Of a stretch of 64,000 nucleotides of DNA, positions 53,464 to 64,000 are shown piece by piece. Within the stretch, counting starts at the first letter, position 1, and the number at the start of each line of letters is the position of its first letter. Both the position numbers and the translations under genes were made by a program. The stretch is from Ectorhizobium quercum (GTDB lineage Bacteria; Pseudomonadota; Alphaproteobacteria; Rhizobiales; Rhizobiaceae): assembly GCF_026552795.1 (NCBI RefSeq), contig NZ_JANFPI010000001.1:248001-312000 (forward strand), read 5' to 3'. The notes beneath the pieces were generated by a model, which was not told the origin of the DNA, did not search any database, and saw only the letters and a program-made list of their open reading frames with translations.

Positions 53464-54180
53464 TCAGGCGATCGCCTGTTTTTGCAGTTCCACCAGTTCG
53501 GCGATGCCGTTGCGGGCAAGGCCGAGCAGGGTCATCAACTCGTCCTGGCTGAAGGGTTCGGCCTCCGCCGTGCCCTGGATCTCGACGATGCCGCCCTTGC
53601 CGGTCATGACGAAATTGGCGTCGGTCTCGGCAGAGGAATCTTCGAGATAGTCGAGGTCGATGACCGGCTGGCCCGCGAAGATGCCGCAGGAAATGGCGGC
53701 GACATGGTCCTTCAGGACCTTCTCGACCTTGACCATGCTGCGCGCTTCCATCCACTTCAGGCAATCGTGAAGGGCGAGGAAGCCGCCGGTGATCGAGGCC
53801 GTGCGCGTGCCGCCATCGGCCTGGATGACGTCGCAGTCGATGGTGATCTGGCGTTCGCCGAGCGCCTGGAGATCGACGACGGCGCGCAGCGAGCGGCCGA
53901 TCAGGCGCTGGATTTCCTGCGTGCGGCCGCCCTGCTTGCCGGCGGCGGCCTCGCGGCGCATGCGGTCGCCGGTGGCGCGCGGCAGCATGCCGTATTCGGC
54001 CGTCACCCAGCCCTTGCCGCTGTTGCGCAGCCATGCCGGCGGCTTTTCCTCGAGGCTAGCCGTACAGAGAACATGCGTGTCGCCGAACTTCACCAGACAC
54101 GAGCCTTCCGCGTGTTTCGAGACGTTGCGCTCGAAGGAAACCTTTCGCATCTGGTCGGTTTTTCTGCCTGAAGGCCGCAT
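53464..54180 (-). CDS. rph: Ribonuclease PH
   Basis: Phosphorolytic 3'-5' exoribonuclease that trims tRNA 3' ends. It has 238 residues from the ATG at 54180 (AGGAG upstream), the normal length. It starts [19 protein letters not shown] and contains [40 protein letters not shown] and [15 protein letters not shown], the usual active-site parts. It is divergent from hrcA and first in the rph-VOC-rdgB-hemW operon. Confidence 0.96.
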   Translation of the reverse strand: MRPSGRKTDQMRKVSFERNVSKHAEGSCLVKFGDTHVLCTASLEEKPPAWLRNSGKGWVTAEYGMLPRATGDRMRREAAAGKQGGRTQEIQRLIGRSLRAVVDLQALGERQITIDCDVIQADGGTRTASITGGFLALHDCLKWMEARSMVKVEKVLKDHVAAISCGIFAGQPVIDLDYLEDSSAETDANFVMTGKGGIVEIQGTAEAEPFSQDELMTLLGLARNGIAELVELQKQAIA

Positions 54181-54344
54181 TTCTCGCTCCTGAATCCGTT
54201 CGTTGGAGCCTTCTACGGGCACGCACGCCGTTTTGCAAAGGAAAAGCGGGCGGGAATGACGGACGTCTCGCCCATTTTCCCTTTTGCATGGGCGAAGTCG
54301 TGACTATATTTCGGATATGGAGAATGTCGAGGTGTAACGGACAG

Positions 54345-55430
54345 ATGGGATCGACGAAACCGGCCGGGGAAGAGATTGTCGCGGCGCTGGACGAGCGCTC
54401 GCGCGATATTTTCCGTCGTATCGTGGAAACCTACCTCGATACCGGCGAGCCGCTCGGCTCGCGCAACCTGTCCCGGCTGCTGCCGACGCCGCTGTCACCG
54501 GCTTCGGTGCGCAACGTGATGAGCGATCTGGAATCGCTCGGACTCATCTATTCGCCGCATGTCAGCGCCGGGCGCCTGCCGACCCAGCAGGGCCTGCGCT
54601 TCTTCGTCGATGCCTTCATGCAGGTCGGCGATCTTTCCCATCAGGAGCGCGCCGAAATCGACCGGCAGATCCGCCCCTCCGGCACGGACACGACGATGGA
54701 AAGCGTCATGAACGAGGCGAGCCGGCTGCTTTCCGGCGTCTCGCGCGGCGCGGGCCTCGTCATCACCGGCAAGAACGACCCGGTTCTCAAGCATGTCGAG
54801 TTCATCCGGCTGGAGCCGACGCGGGCGCTCGCCATTCTGGTCGGCGAGCACAACCAGGTCGAAAACCGCATCATCGAGCTGCCGGCCGGCGTGTCCGCCT
54901 CGCAACTCACCGAAGCGGCGAATTTCCTCAACGCCCATCTCGGCGGCCAGACACTCGCGGAGCTGCGCGGCCAGCTTGCCCGGCTGAAGATCGAGATCGC
55001 CGGCGAACTCGACCAGCTTGCCGGCGATCTGGTCGAGCGCGGCCTTGCGGTCCGGTCCGGCGAGAGCGAAAGCGGCAAGCCGGCGCGTCTCATCATCCGC
55101 GGCCATGCCAACCTGCTGGAAGGGCTGGCGGGCGCGGAAGATATCGACCGCGTGCGCATGCTGTTCGAGGACCTGGAGCAGAAGGACGGGCTGATCGAAC
55201 TGCTCGATCTGGCCGAAAGCGGGCCGGGCGTGCGCATCTTCATCGGTTCGGAGAACAAGCTTTTCTCGCTGTCCGGCTCATCGCTCATCGTCTCGCCCTA
55301 TCGCGACAGCGAGGAGCGCATCGTCGGCGTCGTCGGCGTCATCGGGCCGACCCGTCTCAACTATTCCCGCATCGTGCCGATGGTCGACTATACGGCGCAG
55401 GTCATGGCAAGGCTGTCCCGAAAGCCTTGA
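54345..55430 (+). CDS. hrcA: Heat-inducible transcription repressor HrcA
   Basis: Repressor of class I heat-shock genes, binding CIRCE elements with help from GroEL. It has 361 residues from the ATG at 54345. The N-terminal winged helix includes [20 protein letters not shown] and [39 protein letters not shown] is the conserved next part, and a C-terminal GAF-like domain ends near [21 protein letters not shown] see no CIRCE dyad upstream, so it is not obviously autoregulated. grpE follows. Confidence 0.95.
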   Translation: MGSTKPAGEEIVAALDERSRDIFRRIVETYLDTGEPLGSRNLSRLLPTPLSPASVRNVMSDLESLGLIYSPHVSAGRLPTQQGLRFFVDAFMQVGDLSHQERAEIDRQIRPSGTDTTMESVMNEASRLLSGVSRGAGLVITGKNDPVLKHVEFIRLEPTRALAILVGEHNQVENRIIELPAGVSASQLTEAANFLNAHLGGQTLAELRGQLARLKIEIAGELDQLAGDLVERGLAVRSGESESGKPARLIIRGHANLLEGLAGAEDIDRVRMLFEDLEQKDGLIELLDLAESGPGVRIFIGSENKLFSLSGSSLIVSPYRDSEERIVGVVGVIGPTRLNYSRIVPMVDYTAQVMARLSRKP

Positions 55431-55499
55431 TTTTTCCGGGCCGAACCTCGATATGTGCGACGAATTCCTTCATACTCGAAATCGAAATCGGAGTACGTC

Positions 55500-56132
55500 A
55501 TGACCGACGAAACAAAGAACAACGGACCTGACGCCAATACGGCGGAAAAGCCGGAGACCGTGGCGGACGAAACCGCCCGGGAAGCGCCGGTTTCCGAGGA
55601 ATTAAACCCGCTCGACGTTCTGAAGGCCGAAAACGAGGATCTGCGCGACAAGTTCCTGCGGCTTGCCGCCGAGATGGACAACCTGCGCCGCCGCACCGAG
55701 CGTGAGGTCAAGGACGCCAAGACCTATGCGGCCTCTTCCTTCGCGCGCGACATGCTGGCCGTTTCCGACAACCTGCGCCGTGCGCTGGACGCCATTCCCG
55801 CCGAACTCAAGGATTCCGCCGACGCCGTCATCAAGCCGCTGGTGGAAGGCGTGGAAATGACCGAGCGCTCGATGCTCTCGACGCTTGAGCGTCACGGCGT
55901 GAAGAAGATCGAGGCCGAAGGGCAGAAGTTCGACCCCAACTTCCACCAGGCCATGTTCGAGGTGCCGAACCCGAACGTGCCGAACAACACGGTCGTCCAG
56001 GTCGTGCAGGCGGGCTACACGATCGGCGACCGCGTTCTGCGCCCGGCGATGGTCGGCGTCGCCAAGGGTGGCCCGAAGGCGGATGCCGCCTCGCCCGAGG
56101 AGGCCCCGGCGGAAGGCGGCAAACAGGGCTGA
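55500..56132 (+). CDS. grpE: Nucleotide exchange factor GrpE
   Basis: Cochaperone that releases ADP from DnaK. It has 210 residues from the ATG at 55500 (GGAG upstream). An acidic N-terminus is followed by a long coiled coil (about 40-80, [18 protein letters not shown]) and the beta domain with [21 protein letters not shown] and [18 protein letters not shown], the GrpE signature. It follows hrcA by about 70 bases and ends in a strong terminator. Confidence 0.96.
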   Translation: MTDETKNNGPDANTAEKPETVADETAREAPVSEELNPLDVLKAENEDLRDKFLRLAAEMDNLRRRTEREVKDAKTYAASSFARDMLAVSDNLRRALDAIPAELKDSADAVIKPLVEGVEMTERSMLSTLERHGVKKIEAEGQKFDPNFHQAMFEVPNPNVPNNTVVQVVQAGYTIGDRVLRPAMVGVAKGGPKADAASPEEAPAEGGKQG

Positions 56133-56171
56133 ACGGTCGCTATCGCGGCCGGCCCCGTAACGGACAATCGC

Positions 56172-56202
56172 TCCCTTCTCCCGCGCGGGAGAAGGGATTT
56201 TT
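56172..56202 (+). terminator. Rho-independent terminator of grpE
   Basis: Perfect 26-bp palindrome with arms TCCCTTCTCCCGC and GCGGGAGAAGGGA, followed by TTTTT. It lies about 40 bases after grpE. Confidence 0.85.
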
Positions 56203-56227
56203 GTTTGCGTGAGGAAGGCGAAGCGGA

Positions 56228-56857
56228 ATGAAGGATGTTTTCGTCGTCACCCATACCCAGTCCGTCCACCATGTCGAAAACAGGGTCGGCGGCTGGTACG
56301 ACACGGGATTGACGGAAAAAGGGCTGAGGGACGCCGGCGCGGTCGCCGGGCGGCTTGTGGCCATGATCGGCGGCGGGCCGGTCGAGATTTTCAGTTCCGA
56401 TCTCCTGCGCGCTACACAGACGGCGGAAGTCATCGCAGGGCGGCTCGGGCAGCATGTTTCCCGTACCGCCGATCTCAGGGAAATCAGCTACGGGGCTGCG
56501 GGCGGAAAGCCGCAGGAATGGCTGGATGCCCGTCAGGTTCCCGCTCCCGAGGACAACCGGCTCGATCACCGGGGAGGCGTGGACGACGCCGAAACGCGCC
56601 GCGAATTCGCCGCGCGCATCTATCGCGGCATGGACGCCATTCTGGCGCGGCCCTGCGAAACGCAGATCGTGGTGACGCATGGTTTCGCGCTGACCTTCGT
56701 CATCGCCGCATGGATCGGCATGCCGCTGGAGGCCGTGGGCCGCGTCAGCTTTCCCGCCCGATCCGGCAGCCTCACCCATCTGCGGCAGGACGATTACTGG
56801 CGCAACCGCGCCGTGCTGCGCCTTGCGGATATTTCCCATCTGGCGGAGGAGGAATGA
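56228..56857 (+). CDS. Histidine phosphatase family protein with a variant first motif
   Basis: Phosphoglycerate mutase-like protein of 209 residues. The first motif is VVTHTQSVHHVENRVGGWYD: the nucleophilic His is kept but the Arg of RHG is Thr. LTEKGLRDAGAVAGRL, SSDLLRATQTAEVI and VVTHGFALTFV give the remaining pocket and the second His. It stands alone between two terminators. Substrate unknown. Like the protein at 25502 it keeps His with Thr before it. Confidence 0.85.
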   Translation: MKDVFVVTHTQSVHHVENRVGGWYDTGLTEKGLRDAGAVAGRLVAMIGGGPVEIFSSDLLRATQTAEVIAGRLGQHVSRTADLREISYGAAGGKPQEWLDARQVPAPEDNRLDHRGGVDDAETRREFAARIYRGMDAILARPCETQIVVTHGFALTFVIAAWIGMPLEAVGRVSFPARSGSLTHLRQDDYWRNRAVLRLADISHLAEEE

Positions 56858-56897
56858 GGCCCGCAGGCCGCTCCCGCACTTTTGTCGTTCGAGCATG

Positions 56898-56926
56898 AAA
56901 AAGCCGCGGTTTTGCCGCGGCTTTTT
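56898..56926. terminator. Bidirectional terminator between phosphatase and ptsN
   Basis: AAAAAGCCGCGG (56898-56909) and CCGCGGCTTTTT (56915-56926) form a perfect 12-bp stem with A and T runs on both sides, between convergent genes. Confidence 0.9.
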
Positions 56927-56961
56927 CATTACATCGACTTTCCGCGATGCGAAAAGGCGGG

Positions 56962-57426
56962 TCAGGCCGCGTTCGATGCGTGGTCTTCGTTCAGGAAGGT
57001 GTAGATGGCCGTGGCCGAATCCGTGGCGCGCAGTTTGGCGACCAGATCCTGGTCGCGCAGCACGCGGGCGATCCGCGAAAGGGCCTTCAGGTGGTCTGCG
57101 CCGGCGCCTTCCGGGGCGAGCAGCAGAAAGACGAGATCGACGGGTTCGTCGTCGATCGCTTCGAAATCGACGGGCGTTTCAAGGCGCGCGAACAGGCCGC
57201 AGATCGCGGGAATGCTGTTCAGCTTGCCGTGCGGAATGGCGATGCCATTGCCCACGCCGGTGGAGCCCAGCCGTTCGCGCTGGAGAATGACGTCAAAGAT
57301 TTCGCGTTCGGGCACGCCGGTCAACTTCGCGGCCTTGGCCGCGAGTTCCTGGAGCAATTGCTTCTTGGAATTGACCTTGAGGGCGGGAATGATCGCGTCT
57401 GGTTGCAGCAGATCTGCCAAAGCCAT
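56962..57426 (-). CDS. ptsN: PTS IIA-like nitrogen regulatory protein (EIIA-Ntr)
   Basis: Phosphoryl acceptor at the end of the nitrogen-related PTS, which regulates potassium uptake, carbon/nitrogen balance and polymer storage. It has 154 residues. The phosphorylated His66 is in GIAIPHGKL; ERLGSTGVGNG and DLVFLLLAPEGAG are the other typical parts. It follows hpf and rpoN, the classic rpoN-hpf-ptsN order. Confidence 0.95.
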   Translation of the reverse strand: MALADLLQPDAIIPALKVNSKKQLLQELAAKAAKLTGVPEREIFDVILQRERLGSTGVGNGIAIPHGKLNSIPAICGLFARLETPVDFEAIDDEPVDLVFLLLAPEGAGADHLKALSRIARVLRDQDLVAKLRATDSATAIYTFLNEDHASNAA

Positions 57427-57494
57427 ACTTCTTTTCCTTCAAGCCTTCAGGCGGAAGAGGGGGGCGCCGGTGCGGCCGGCGCCGCCCGGCTGGT

Positions 57495-58067
57495 TTAACT
57501 CTTGATGCTGGCCGAATCGATCCAGCCGATATTACCGTCCGGACGACGGTAGACGATATTGAGCTGCTCGCTGCCGGGGCTGCGGAACAGCAGGATCGGA
57601 TCGTCGGTCATGTCCAGCGCGATCACCGCGCTGGCGACCGACATCGTTTTCAGCGGCCGGGTGTTTTCGGCCACGATGGTCGGGGCGAAGTCTTCGGGAA
57701 CCTCTTCCGCCTCGTCCGGAACGGCATCCATCACGGAGAAGGTGAACTCGCCGGAGGCGCCGTTGGCGCTGGCATGGTGGTCGCGGAGCTTGCCCTTGTA
57801 GCGGCGCAGGCGCTTTTCAAGCCGCTCGCAGGCGGTGTCGAAAGCGGCCTGCGGTTCGGTGGCCTGCCCGGTGGCGTGAAGATTGACGCCCGTGTCGAGA
57901 TGAAGCCTGCAATCCGCCGAAAAGCGGGATGCGGATTTCTCCACGATCACCTGACTGGAATACCCTCCCTCGAAATACTTCGTGACCGCATCGGCAATCT
58001 GGCCCTCGATTTTCTGACGGAACGAGTCACCGACATCCATTTGCTTACCGGATACACGCACACTCAT
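57495..58067 (-). CDS. hpf: Ribosome hibernation promoting factor, long form
   Basis: Binds and silences ribosomes, forming 100S dimers in stationary phase. It has 190 residues: an N-terminal S30AE domain (1-100, MSVRVSGKQMDVGDSFRQKI, HLDTGVNLHATGQATEPQAAF) plus the C-terminal dimerisation domain (ALDMTDDPILLFRS, RRPDGNIGWIDS) that marks the long form. It lies between rpoN and ptsN, with a 334-base leader. Confidence 0.94.
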   Translation of the reverse strand: MSVRVSGKQMDVGDSFRQKIEGQIADAVTKYFEGGYSSQVIVEKSASRFSADCRLHLDTGVNLHATGQATEPQAAFDTACERLEKRLRRYKGKLRDHHASANGASGEFTFSVMDAVPDEAEEVPEDFAPTIVAENTRPLKTMSVASAVIALDMTDDPILLFRSPGSEQLNIVYRRPDGNIGWIDSASIKS

Positions 58068-58401
58068 GGAGTTTCCCTTCTTGTTGTGATTTGCGGGTAC
58101 CAGTTTAAGTCAACCCCGGTTCGCATCCAAGCCTTCGCGACAAATATACCGGCTGGCCGAAGCCCGGTCCGGCAGGTGCTTCGTCGTCAATGTGCCGGTA
58201 TGCCGCAGCAGGGTAGAGGATCCTTCGATCATGCCGTTCTGGCGCATCGTGACTGAGTGCCGGTTCCTCCGGCACAGGTTGTCCCGTGCCCGCATGCCCG
58301 ATCCTCGATACGAGCGGGCTTCTACCTTTCGGGGCACCGAAAGTCAATTGCCGCTTAAGAACAGGTTAATTTCCCGGCCCCGTATCGTTAACATGCGCCC
58401 T
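58068..58401. other. Intergenic region between rpoN and hpf
   Basis: 334 bases. It contains the small dyad GTGCCGG-TTCCT-CCGGCAC (58257-58275) and, on the minus strand, a TTGACT near the hpf start (about 58113-58118) without a good -10 partner. No -24/-12 (sigma-54) promoter motif is visible. No gene is supported. Confidence 0.45.
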
Positions 58402-59958
<1,557 letters not shown>

Positions 59959-60108
59959 GACTGACGCGAAACTCCCTCAATTCCCTCGGCGTTCCCCGGT
60001 CCTGAAACCCGGACATGCGGAACTGGCCCAAAAATTGCTTTTTTGAAGGTTCCGGTCAAGCGGAACTGTCATCGGCCTGTCAAAAACTTTCAAACGCGCC
60101 GGATTTCA

Positions 60109-60140
60109 CGCAAAAATACGCCTCGACACGCGTTTTTGCG
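60109..60140 (-). terminator. Hairpin after lptB
   Basis: CGCAAAAATACG (60109-60120) pairs with CGCGTTTTTGCG (60129-60140) with one mismatch, right next to the lptB stop (60141). T-rich arms fit a weak terminator that lets some transcription continue into rpoN. Confidence 0.5.
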
Positions 60141-60950
60141 CTAAAGGCTGAATTTGTCGCCAAGATAGAGGCGGCGCACATCCGCGTTGGAAACCACGTC
60201 GTCGGCCCGGCCGTGCGTCAGTACCTCGCCGGCATGGATGATGTAGGCGCGGTCGATGAGGCCGAGCGTTTCGCGCACGTTGTGATCGGTGATCAGGACG
60301 CCGATGCCGCGCGCCGTCAGGTGGCGGACGAGGTTCTGGATATCGGCGACGGAGATAGGATCGACGCCGGCGAAGGGCTCGTCGAGAAGCATGAAGGCGG
60401 GGTCGGTGGCCAGCGCCCGGGCGATTTCCAGACGGCGGCGTTCGCCGCCCGAAAGCGCCACGGCGGGCGACTTGCGCAGCTTCTCGATGTGGAACTCGGC
60501 CAGCAGGGAATCGAGCTTCGCCTCGCGACGGGCCTTGTCGTTGTCGTGCAGTTCGAGAACGGCGCGGATATTGTCCTCGACCGTCAGGCCGCGGAAGATC
60601 GAGGCTTCCTGAGGCAGGTAGCCGACGCCGAGACGCGCGCGCCGGTACATCGGCATGCCGGTCACGTCGTCGCCGTTGATGGCGATGGTGCCGGTGTCCA
60701 CGGGCACGAGGCCGGTGATCATGTAGAAGCAGGTGGTCTTGCCCGCGCCGTTCGGCCCGAGCAGGCCGACCGCCTCGCCCCGGCGCACGACGAGCGACAC
60801 GCCGTTGACGACACGGCGCGTCTGATAGGTCTTCGTCAGTCCGTGGACGACCAGGGTTCCCTCATAACGGCTCTTGTCCGCGATCGTCTTGACGGGCTTG
60901 CTTTTCGGCAGAAGCCTGCCGGCGATGTTGGTAAGGCTGCTGATCTTCAC
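60141..60950 (-). CDS. lptB: LPS export ABC transporter ATP-binding protein
   Basis: ATPase that powers lipopolysaccharide transport from the inner membrane to the surface. It has 269 residues. Walker A is GPNGAGKTT, Q-loop region VGYLPQEASIFRGLTV, signature LSGGERRRLEIARAL, Walker B MLLDEPFAGVDP and H-loop ITDHNVRE. The N-terminus is about 25 residues longer than E. coli LptB. It lies 12 bases after lptA, in the lptC-lptA-lptB order. Confidence 0.96.
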   Translation of the reverse strand: MKISSLTNIAGRLLPKSKPVKTIADKSRYEGTLVVHGLTKTYQTRRVVNGVSLVVRRGEAVGLLGPNGAGKTTCFYMITGLVPVDTGTIAINGDDVTGMPMYRRARLGVGYLPQEASIFRGLTVEDNIRAVLELHDNDKARREAKLDSLLAEFHIEKLRKSPAVALSGGERRRLEIARALATDPAFMLLDEPFAGVDPISVADIQNLVRHLTARGIGVLITDHNVRETLGLIDRAYIIHAGEVLTHGRADDVVSNADVRRLYLGDKFSL

Positions 60951-60962
60951 GGGAACAGCGCC

Positions 60963-61523
60963 TTAGGGCTTCTTCTGCGATTTCGGATCGAGCTGGATGT
61001 TGACGCGGCCGCCGCAACTGTCGAGCCTCGCCTCGCCGGTGTTCATGTGAACCGTCAGCTTGCAGCCGACGAACACGTTCTGGCCTTCGGACAGCACCAC
61101 GCGGTCGCCGGTCAGCACGAAGGTCTGCGAATCCATGTCGAAACGCCCGTCGTCGGCGGTGGCCTGCTGCGTGCCGGACGACAGGAACACCTTGCCGCCG
61201 ACCTCGATGCTCTGGATGTCGGCGCTGCCCGAGCTGATCGAGGTGCCCTGGCCGCGATAATGGACGGTCATGTTGCCCGACTGCATGGTCATGCCGCCCT
61301 GCACCACCTTCACATTGCCGGTGAAGATGGCCTTGGCTTCCTGGTCCTTGACGTCGAGCTGGTCGCTTTCGATCTGGATCGGCTGGTCGTTGGAAAGCCT
61401 CAGGTCGCCCCGAGTCGAGGTGCTCTGCGCCAGTGCGATCTGCGGCAGACAGACGGCGGCGAAGGCGAGCCCCGCCAGAACGGCGACGGTCTTGCGGGCG
61501 GGGATCAGGCTGAACTCAATCAT
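60963..61523 (-). CDS. lptA: LPS transport periplasmic protein LptA
   Basis: Periplasmic bridge protein that carries LPS across to LptD. It has 186 residues with a signal peptide (KTVAVLAGLAFAAVCLPQIALAQ). The OstA-like beta-jellyroll follows: IQIESDQLDVKDQEAKAIFTG, VVQGGMTMQSGNMTVHYRG, FDMDSQTFVLTGDRVVLSEG. The start overlaps the lptC stop by 8 bases, so the two are coupled. Confidence 0.93.
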   Translation of the reverse strand: MIEFSLIPARKTVAVLAGLAFAAVCLPQIALAQSTSTRGDLRLSNDQPIQIESDQLDVKDQEAKAIFTGNVKVVQGGMTMQSGNMTVHYRGQGTSISSGSADIQSIEVGGKVFLSSGTQQATADDGRFDMDSQTFVLTGDRVVLSEGQNVFVGCKLTVHMNTGEARLDSCGGRVNIQLDPKSQKKP

Positions 61524-62202
61524 TAAGGCCGCTCTGCTGCTTGTTGTTTCGGATGGCGACGGGATCGATGTTGACGCGAACCTCGCCGGCGAAGGATATC
61601 AGGTGCCCCTTATCCGTTATCTTGACGCTGTTCGCAAGAATCGAAGATCCATCCGTGAAGATCGTCACCGGCTCGTCGCTTTCGAGCGTGCCGCCCTTGA
61701 CGTCGATCCGGGCCGAGGCGAGGTGCGCGCGCAGGCCCGTCGAAAGGTCGATGTCGAAGGGGGCCGTCATGTTCAGCCGGTCGGAGGAGCGGTCGTAATC
61801 GCCCCGCTCCGCCGTGACGCGGGCGATTAGCCTGTCGTTCAGGGGCACGGCGGCTTTGATCGTCTCGAGCGTCAGGAAGTTCGGGTCCCTGATGTCTTGC
61901 AACGCGCGTTCCGCGGTCATCGAATAATTGATGCCGTCCTTGTTGCGCCCGGCAATGGCAGGCTTCTCCATGACGATCCGGCCGTCCTCGATCTTCGTGC
62001 CGAGAACGGAAATCTCGTCGGGAATGTAGGAACGGATCACGGAGACCAGAACGAACATCAGCGATATGAGCGCCGCGCCGACGGGAAGAATGATCTTCAG
62101 GCGCTGCACGCGTGCGGAATGCTGCCGCGCAGCCGTGTAGGAGCGGGCTTCGGGCATCTTCACGGCATTCGTCTCGGCAGCGCTGTCTGTTCGGTCAAGC
62201 AT
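61516..62202 (-). CDS. lptC: LPS export system protein LptC
   Basis: Bitopic inner-membrane protein linking LptBFG to LptA. It has 228 residues from the ATG at 62202; the frame is open to 62322 and the longer form cannot be excluded because neither start has a strong ribosome site. It has one membrane helix (LKIILPVGAALISLMFVLVS, about 35-55), then the LptC fold (NYSMTAERALQDIRDPNFLT, VTAERGDYDRSSDRLNMTAP). It overlaps lptA. Confidence 0.9.
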   Translation of the reverse strand: MLDRTDSAAETNAVKMPEARSYTAARQHSARVQRLKIILPVGAALISLMFVLVSVIRSYIPDEISVLGTKIEDGRIVMEKPAIAGRNKDGINYSMTAERALQDIRDPNFLTLETIKAAVPLNDRLIARVTAERGDYDRSSDRLNMTAPFDIDLSTGLRAHLASARIDVKGGTLESDEPVTIFTDGSSILANSVKITDKGHLISFAGEVRVNIDPVAIRNNKQQSGLND

Positions 62203-62399
62203 CGTCGGGGCCTGCGGTGGAGGTGGGGCCAGGTCGGCCCACGGGGTCGTTTCGCATGGATATCGGTGCTTGCCAATATGGAAATTGCCGCAGCCCTCTT
62301 CAACCCGGGGCGTATCCGCCATAGATAATACATTTAATGCGCCTTCATTGAGACCGGAGCCTGGGCGCGGCGTTGCAACGGCAAGGGATCGGGCGGGGC

Positions 62400-63365
62400 A
62401 TGGAAATGGACGGAACTTCGATTGCCGAACGGCGGCGCCTGCGCCGGAAACTCACGTTCTGGCGGGTGGCGGCCCTTGTCGTCGTGGCCGCCGCGCTGTT
62501 CTTCGCCTGGCGTGCGATCCTGCCGTCGGAACGCGATACCCGCCGCGATCATGTGGCGCAGGTGACGATTTCCGGCGTCATTCAGGACGACCGCGAACTG
62601 CTGGAGCGTCTTGACAGGATCGCCAGGAGTTCCTCCGCGAAGGCGCTGGTGGTCTCGATCTCCTCGCCCGGCGGGACGACCTACGGCGGCGAACGGCTCT
62701 ACAAGGCGTTGCGGCAGGTGGCCGACCGCAAGCCCGTCGTATCCGATGTCCGTACGCTTGCCGCATCCGCCGGTTATATCGTCGCACTCGCCGGCGACCG
62801 GATCTTCGCCGGGGAAACCTCCATCACCGGCTCGATCGGCGTTCTCATGCAATATCCTCAGGCCGGAGAACTACTTGAAAAGATTGGCGTTACGGTCGGC
62901 GAGGAAAAGTCCTCGCCGTTGAAGGCCGAGCCGTCGCCCTTCCATCCGGCCAGCGAGGAGGCCAAGGCGATGATCCGCGCCACGATCATGGACAGCTACG
63001 ACTGGTTCGTCGCGCTGGTGGCCGAGCGGCGCGGCCTTCCGCGCGAAACGGTTCTGCCGATCGCCGACGGCCGCATCGTCACCGGACGGCAGGCGCTGGG
63101 CCTGCAACTGATCGACGAACTGGGCGGAGACGGCGAGATCCGCGCCTATCTGGACACCCGCGGCGTCGGGACCGCGCTGCCCGTGGTGGAGTGGAAAACG
63201 CCTTCGCGTGGCTCCGTCATTCCGCTTCTGGGAAGCGTCATGCGGCTCGCCGGATGGGCGTCCGGCGAGGAAAGCCTTGATCCGGCCGCCATCCTGCGCG
63301 AAATAAGGTCGCGCAACTTGTTCCTTGACGGGCTTCTTTCCGTTTGGCAGGTTGGGCGCGATTGA
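62400..63365 (+). CDS. S49 family signal peptide peptidase (SppA-like)
   Basis: Membrane-anchored serine protease that degrades leftover signal peptides or membrane-protein fragments. It has 321 residues, like the short 36K-type SppA. One N-terminal membrane helix (about 22-38) is followed by [21 protein letters not shown] and the nucleophile Ser123 in [18 protein letters not shown]. The general-base Lys is probably in [15 protein letters not shown]. An ATG at 62406 is an alternative start. ihfB follows 28 bases later. Confidence 0.92.
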   Translation: MEMDGTSIAERRRLRRKLTFWRVAALVVVAAALFFAWRAILPSERDTRRDHVAQVTISGVIQDDRELLERLDRIARSSSAKALVVSISSPGGTTYGGERLYKALRQVADRKPVVSDVRTLAASAGYIVALAGDRIFAGETSITGSIGVLMQYPQAGELLEKIGVTVGEEKSSPLKAEPSPFHPASEEAKAMIRATIMDSYDWFVALVAERRGLPRETVLPIADGRIVTGRQALGLQLIDELGGDGEIRAYLDTRGVGTALPVVEWKTPSRGSVIPLLGSVMRLAGWASGEESLDPAAILREIRSRNLFLDGLLSVWQVGRD

Positions 63366-63393
63366 AAATGCCTTGGGGTTTCAGGGGGTAAAC

Positions 63394-63699
63394 GTGATCA
63401 AGTCGGAGCTTGTCCAGATTGTCGCAGCGCGCAATCCACATCTCTACCACCGGGACGTCGAGAACATCGTCAATGCCGTGCTCGATGAAATCACCGATGC
63501 ACTGGCTGCCGGCAACCGTGTCGAACTGCGGGGGTTCGGCGCATTTTCCGTCAAGAACCGTCCCTCCCGTTCCGGCCGCAACCCGCGCACCGGCGAAACC
63601 GTTTTCGTCGAGGAAAAATGGGTGCCCTTCTTCAAGACGGGCAAGGAATTGCGCGAGCGCCTGAACCCCGGCATGGCCGACGACGATCAGGCCGACTGA
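63394..63699 (+). CDS. ihfB: Integration host factor subunit beta
   Basis: DNA-bending protein that pairs with IhfA and assists sigma-54 promoters, recombination and nucleoid structure. It has 101 residues from a GTG at 63394 with GGGGG upstream. It starts [18 protein letters not shown]. The DNA-binding arm is [35 protein letters not shown] in two stretches around the conserved Pro. It follows the S49 peptidase gene, a common pairing in alphaproteobacteria. Confidence 0.96.
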   Translation: MIKSELVQIVAARNPHLYHRDVENIVNAVLDEITDALAAGNRVELRGFGAFSVKNRPSRSGRNPRTGETVFVEEKWVPFFKTGKELRERLNPGMADDDQAD

Positions 63700-63712
63700 C
63701 CGGCGTCACGTA

Positions 63713-63770
63713 AGAGCGATTCCAGGAAAAGTGTGAAGCGGTTTTCCGTTCGGAATTGCGTAAAAGAAGA
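63713..63770. repeat. Rhizobial intergenic palindromic repeat, copy 4
   Basis: Starts AGAGCGATTCCAGGAAAAGT, continues GTGAAGCGGTTTTCCGT and ends GAATTGCGTAAAAGAAGAG. It matches copy 1 at 16519 most closely. It lies between ihfB and the LapA gene. Confidence 0.8.
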
Positions 63771-63773
63771 GTT

Positions 63774-63812
63774 AGAGCGTTTCAGCTTTTCCATGAAAGG
63801 ATGAAATGCTCT
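63774..63812. repeat. Second short palindrome upstream of the LapA-domain gene
   Basis: AGAGCGTTTCA (63774-63784) pairs with TGAAATGCTCT (63802-63812) with one mismatch. It ends next to the AAGGAGGT ribosome site, so it may affect translation or be part of a mosaic repeat with the adjacent copy. Confidence 0.7.
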
Positions 63813-63825
63813 AAGGAGGTCTGCC

Positions 63826-64000
63826 ATGATCAGGAAACTGGCCAATCTGTTCGTCCTGTTGCCGCTCGGCATCGTGCTGATCGTTCTTTCGGTGGCGAAC
63901 CGTCATTCGGTTTCGCTCGCCTTCAATCCGTTCAGGCCCGAAGACGAGGCGCTGGCCATCAGCGCGCCGTTCTTCGTGTTCCTGTTCCTCGCCCTTATTC
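63826..64000 (+). CDS. LapA (DUF1049) domain protein, partial
   Basis: Small inner-membrane protein cut by the window's right edge after 58 codons. It has a near-perfect AAGGAGGT ribosome site (63813-63820). The start MIRKLANLFVLLPLGIVLIV and LSVANRHSVSLAFNPF match the N-terminal helix and following loop of LapA/YciS-type proteins, with a second helix beginning at APFFVFLFLALI. In other bacteria LapA works with LapB in LPS homeostasis, which suits the nearby lpt genes. The place after ihfB is a conserved association. Confidence 0.85.
   Translation, partial: MIRKLANLFVLLPLGIVLIVLSVANRHSVSLAFNPFRPEDEALAISAPFFVFLFLALI

Noticed and set aside
54181..54344. CIRCE element upstream of hrcA
   Set aside because: No TTAGCACTC-N9-GAGTGCTAA-like dyad in the rph-hrcA gap.

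Overview
The window looks like a chromosomal segment from a GC-rich alphaproteobacterium of the family Rhizobiaceae (Rhizobium, Agrobacterium, Ensifer, Shinella group). This rests on gene content and order: rpsT next to dnaA; fpg, ubiE, ubiB and coaBC; dnaN beside pmtA (phosphatidylcholine synthesis); hemW-rdgB-rph; hrcA-grpE; ptsN-hpf-rpoN-lptB-lptA-lptC; several copies of the short intergenic palindromes typical of rhizobial genomes; and an alphaproteobacterial GTTC-N7-GTTC LexA box. The genus cannot be fixed by eye. No tRNA, rRNA, CRISPR array, prophage or intact insertion sequence is visible.

Layout. Positions 1-14850 are accessory: an RND efflux pump, then a decayed HlyD/RbbA-type ABC exporter operon (two frameshifts and a truncation), then a patchwork of stand-alone redox enzymes (two SDRs, an old yellow enzyme homologue, two flavodoxin-fold quinone reductases, an MFS exporter). 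Interleaved are five transcription regulators (three LysR, one ArsR, one AraC), several divergent from their presumed target with clear dyads or tandem boxes between. From 14900 onward the segment is mostly housekeeping: guaA; a thioesterase-mtnN pair; rsmB; an RlpA-like protein; a GST-queG-epimerase operon; a small secreted protein; pyrF, pmtA and dnaN; rsmI-yraN; gshB; the SOS-linked comM; an HWE histidine kinase divergent from a degenerate GGDEF protein; dut and prfC; a membrane hydrolase; a class II amidotransferase; coaBC, ubiB and ubiE; fpg; rpsT; dnaA; a LysE exporter; a LysR/EamA pair; hemW-rdgB-VOC-rph; hrcA-grpE; a phosphatase; ptsN, hpf and rpoN; lptB, lptA and lptC; an S49 peptidase; ihfB; and a partial LapA-domain gene.

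How the genes work together. The core half carries replication initiation and the sliding clamp (dnaA, dnaN), nucleotide supply and sanitation (guaA, pyrF, dut, rdgB), DNA repair (fpg, comM), translation and RNA modification (rpsT, prfC, rsmI, rsmB, queG, rph, hpf), ubiquinone, CoA and haem maturation (ubiE, ubiB, coaBC, hemW), and envelope assembly (lptBAC, pmtA). The 4.5-14.8 kb block reads as a set of independently regulated responses to reactive or electrophilic compounds. I see no clearly novel multi-gene system. The best leads are three tandem 24-bp boxes in front of an ArsR/quinone reductase/MFS unit, a 48-residue secreted protein with a structured leader, a nested palindrome upstream of the RlpA-like gene, the decayed exporter operon, and an old yellow enzyme homologue lacking the usual active-site tyrosine.
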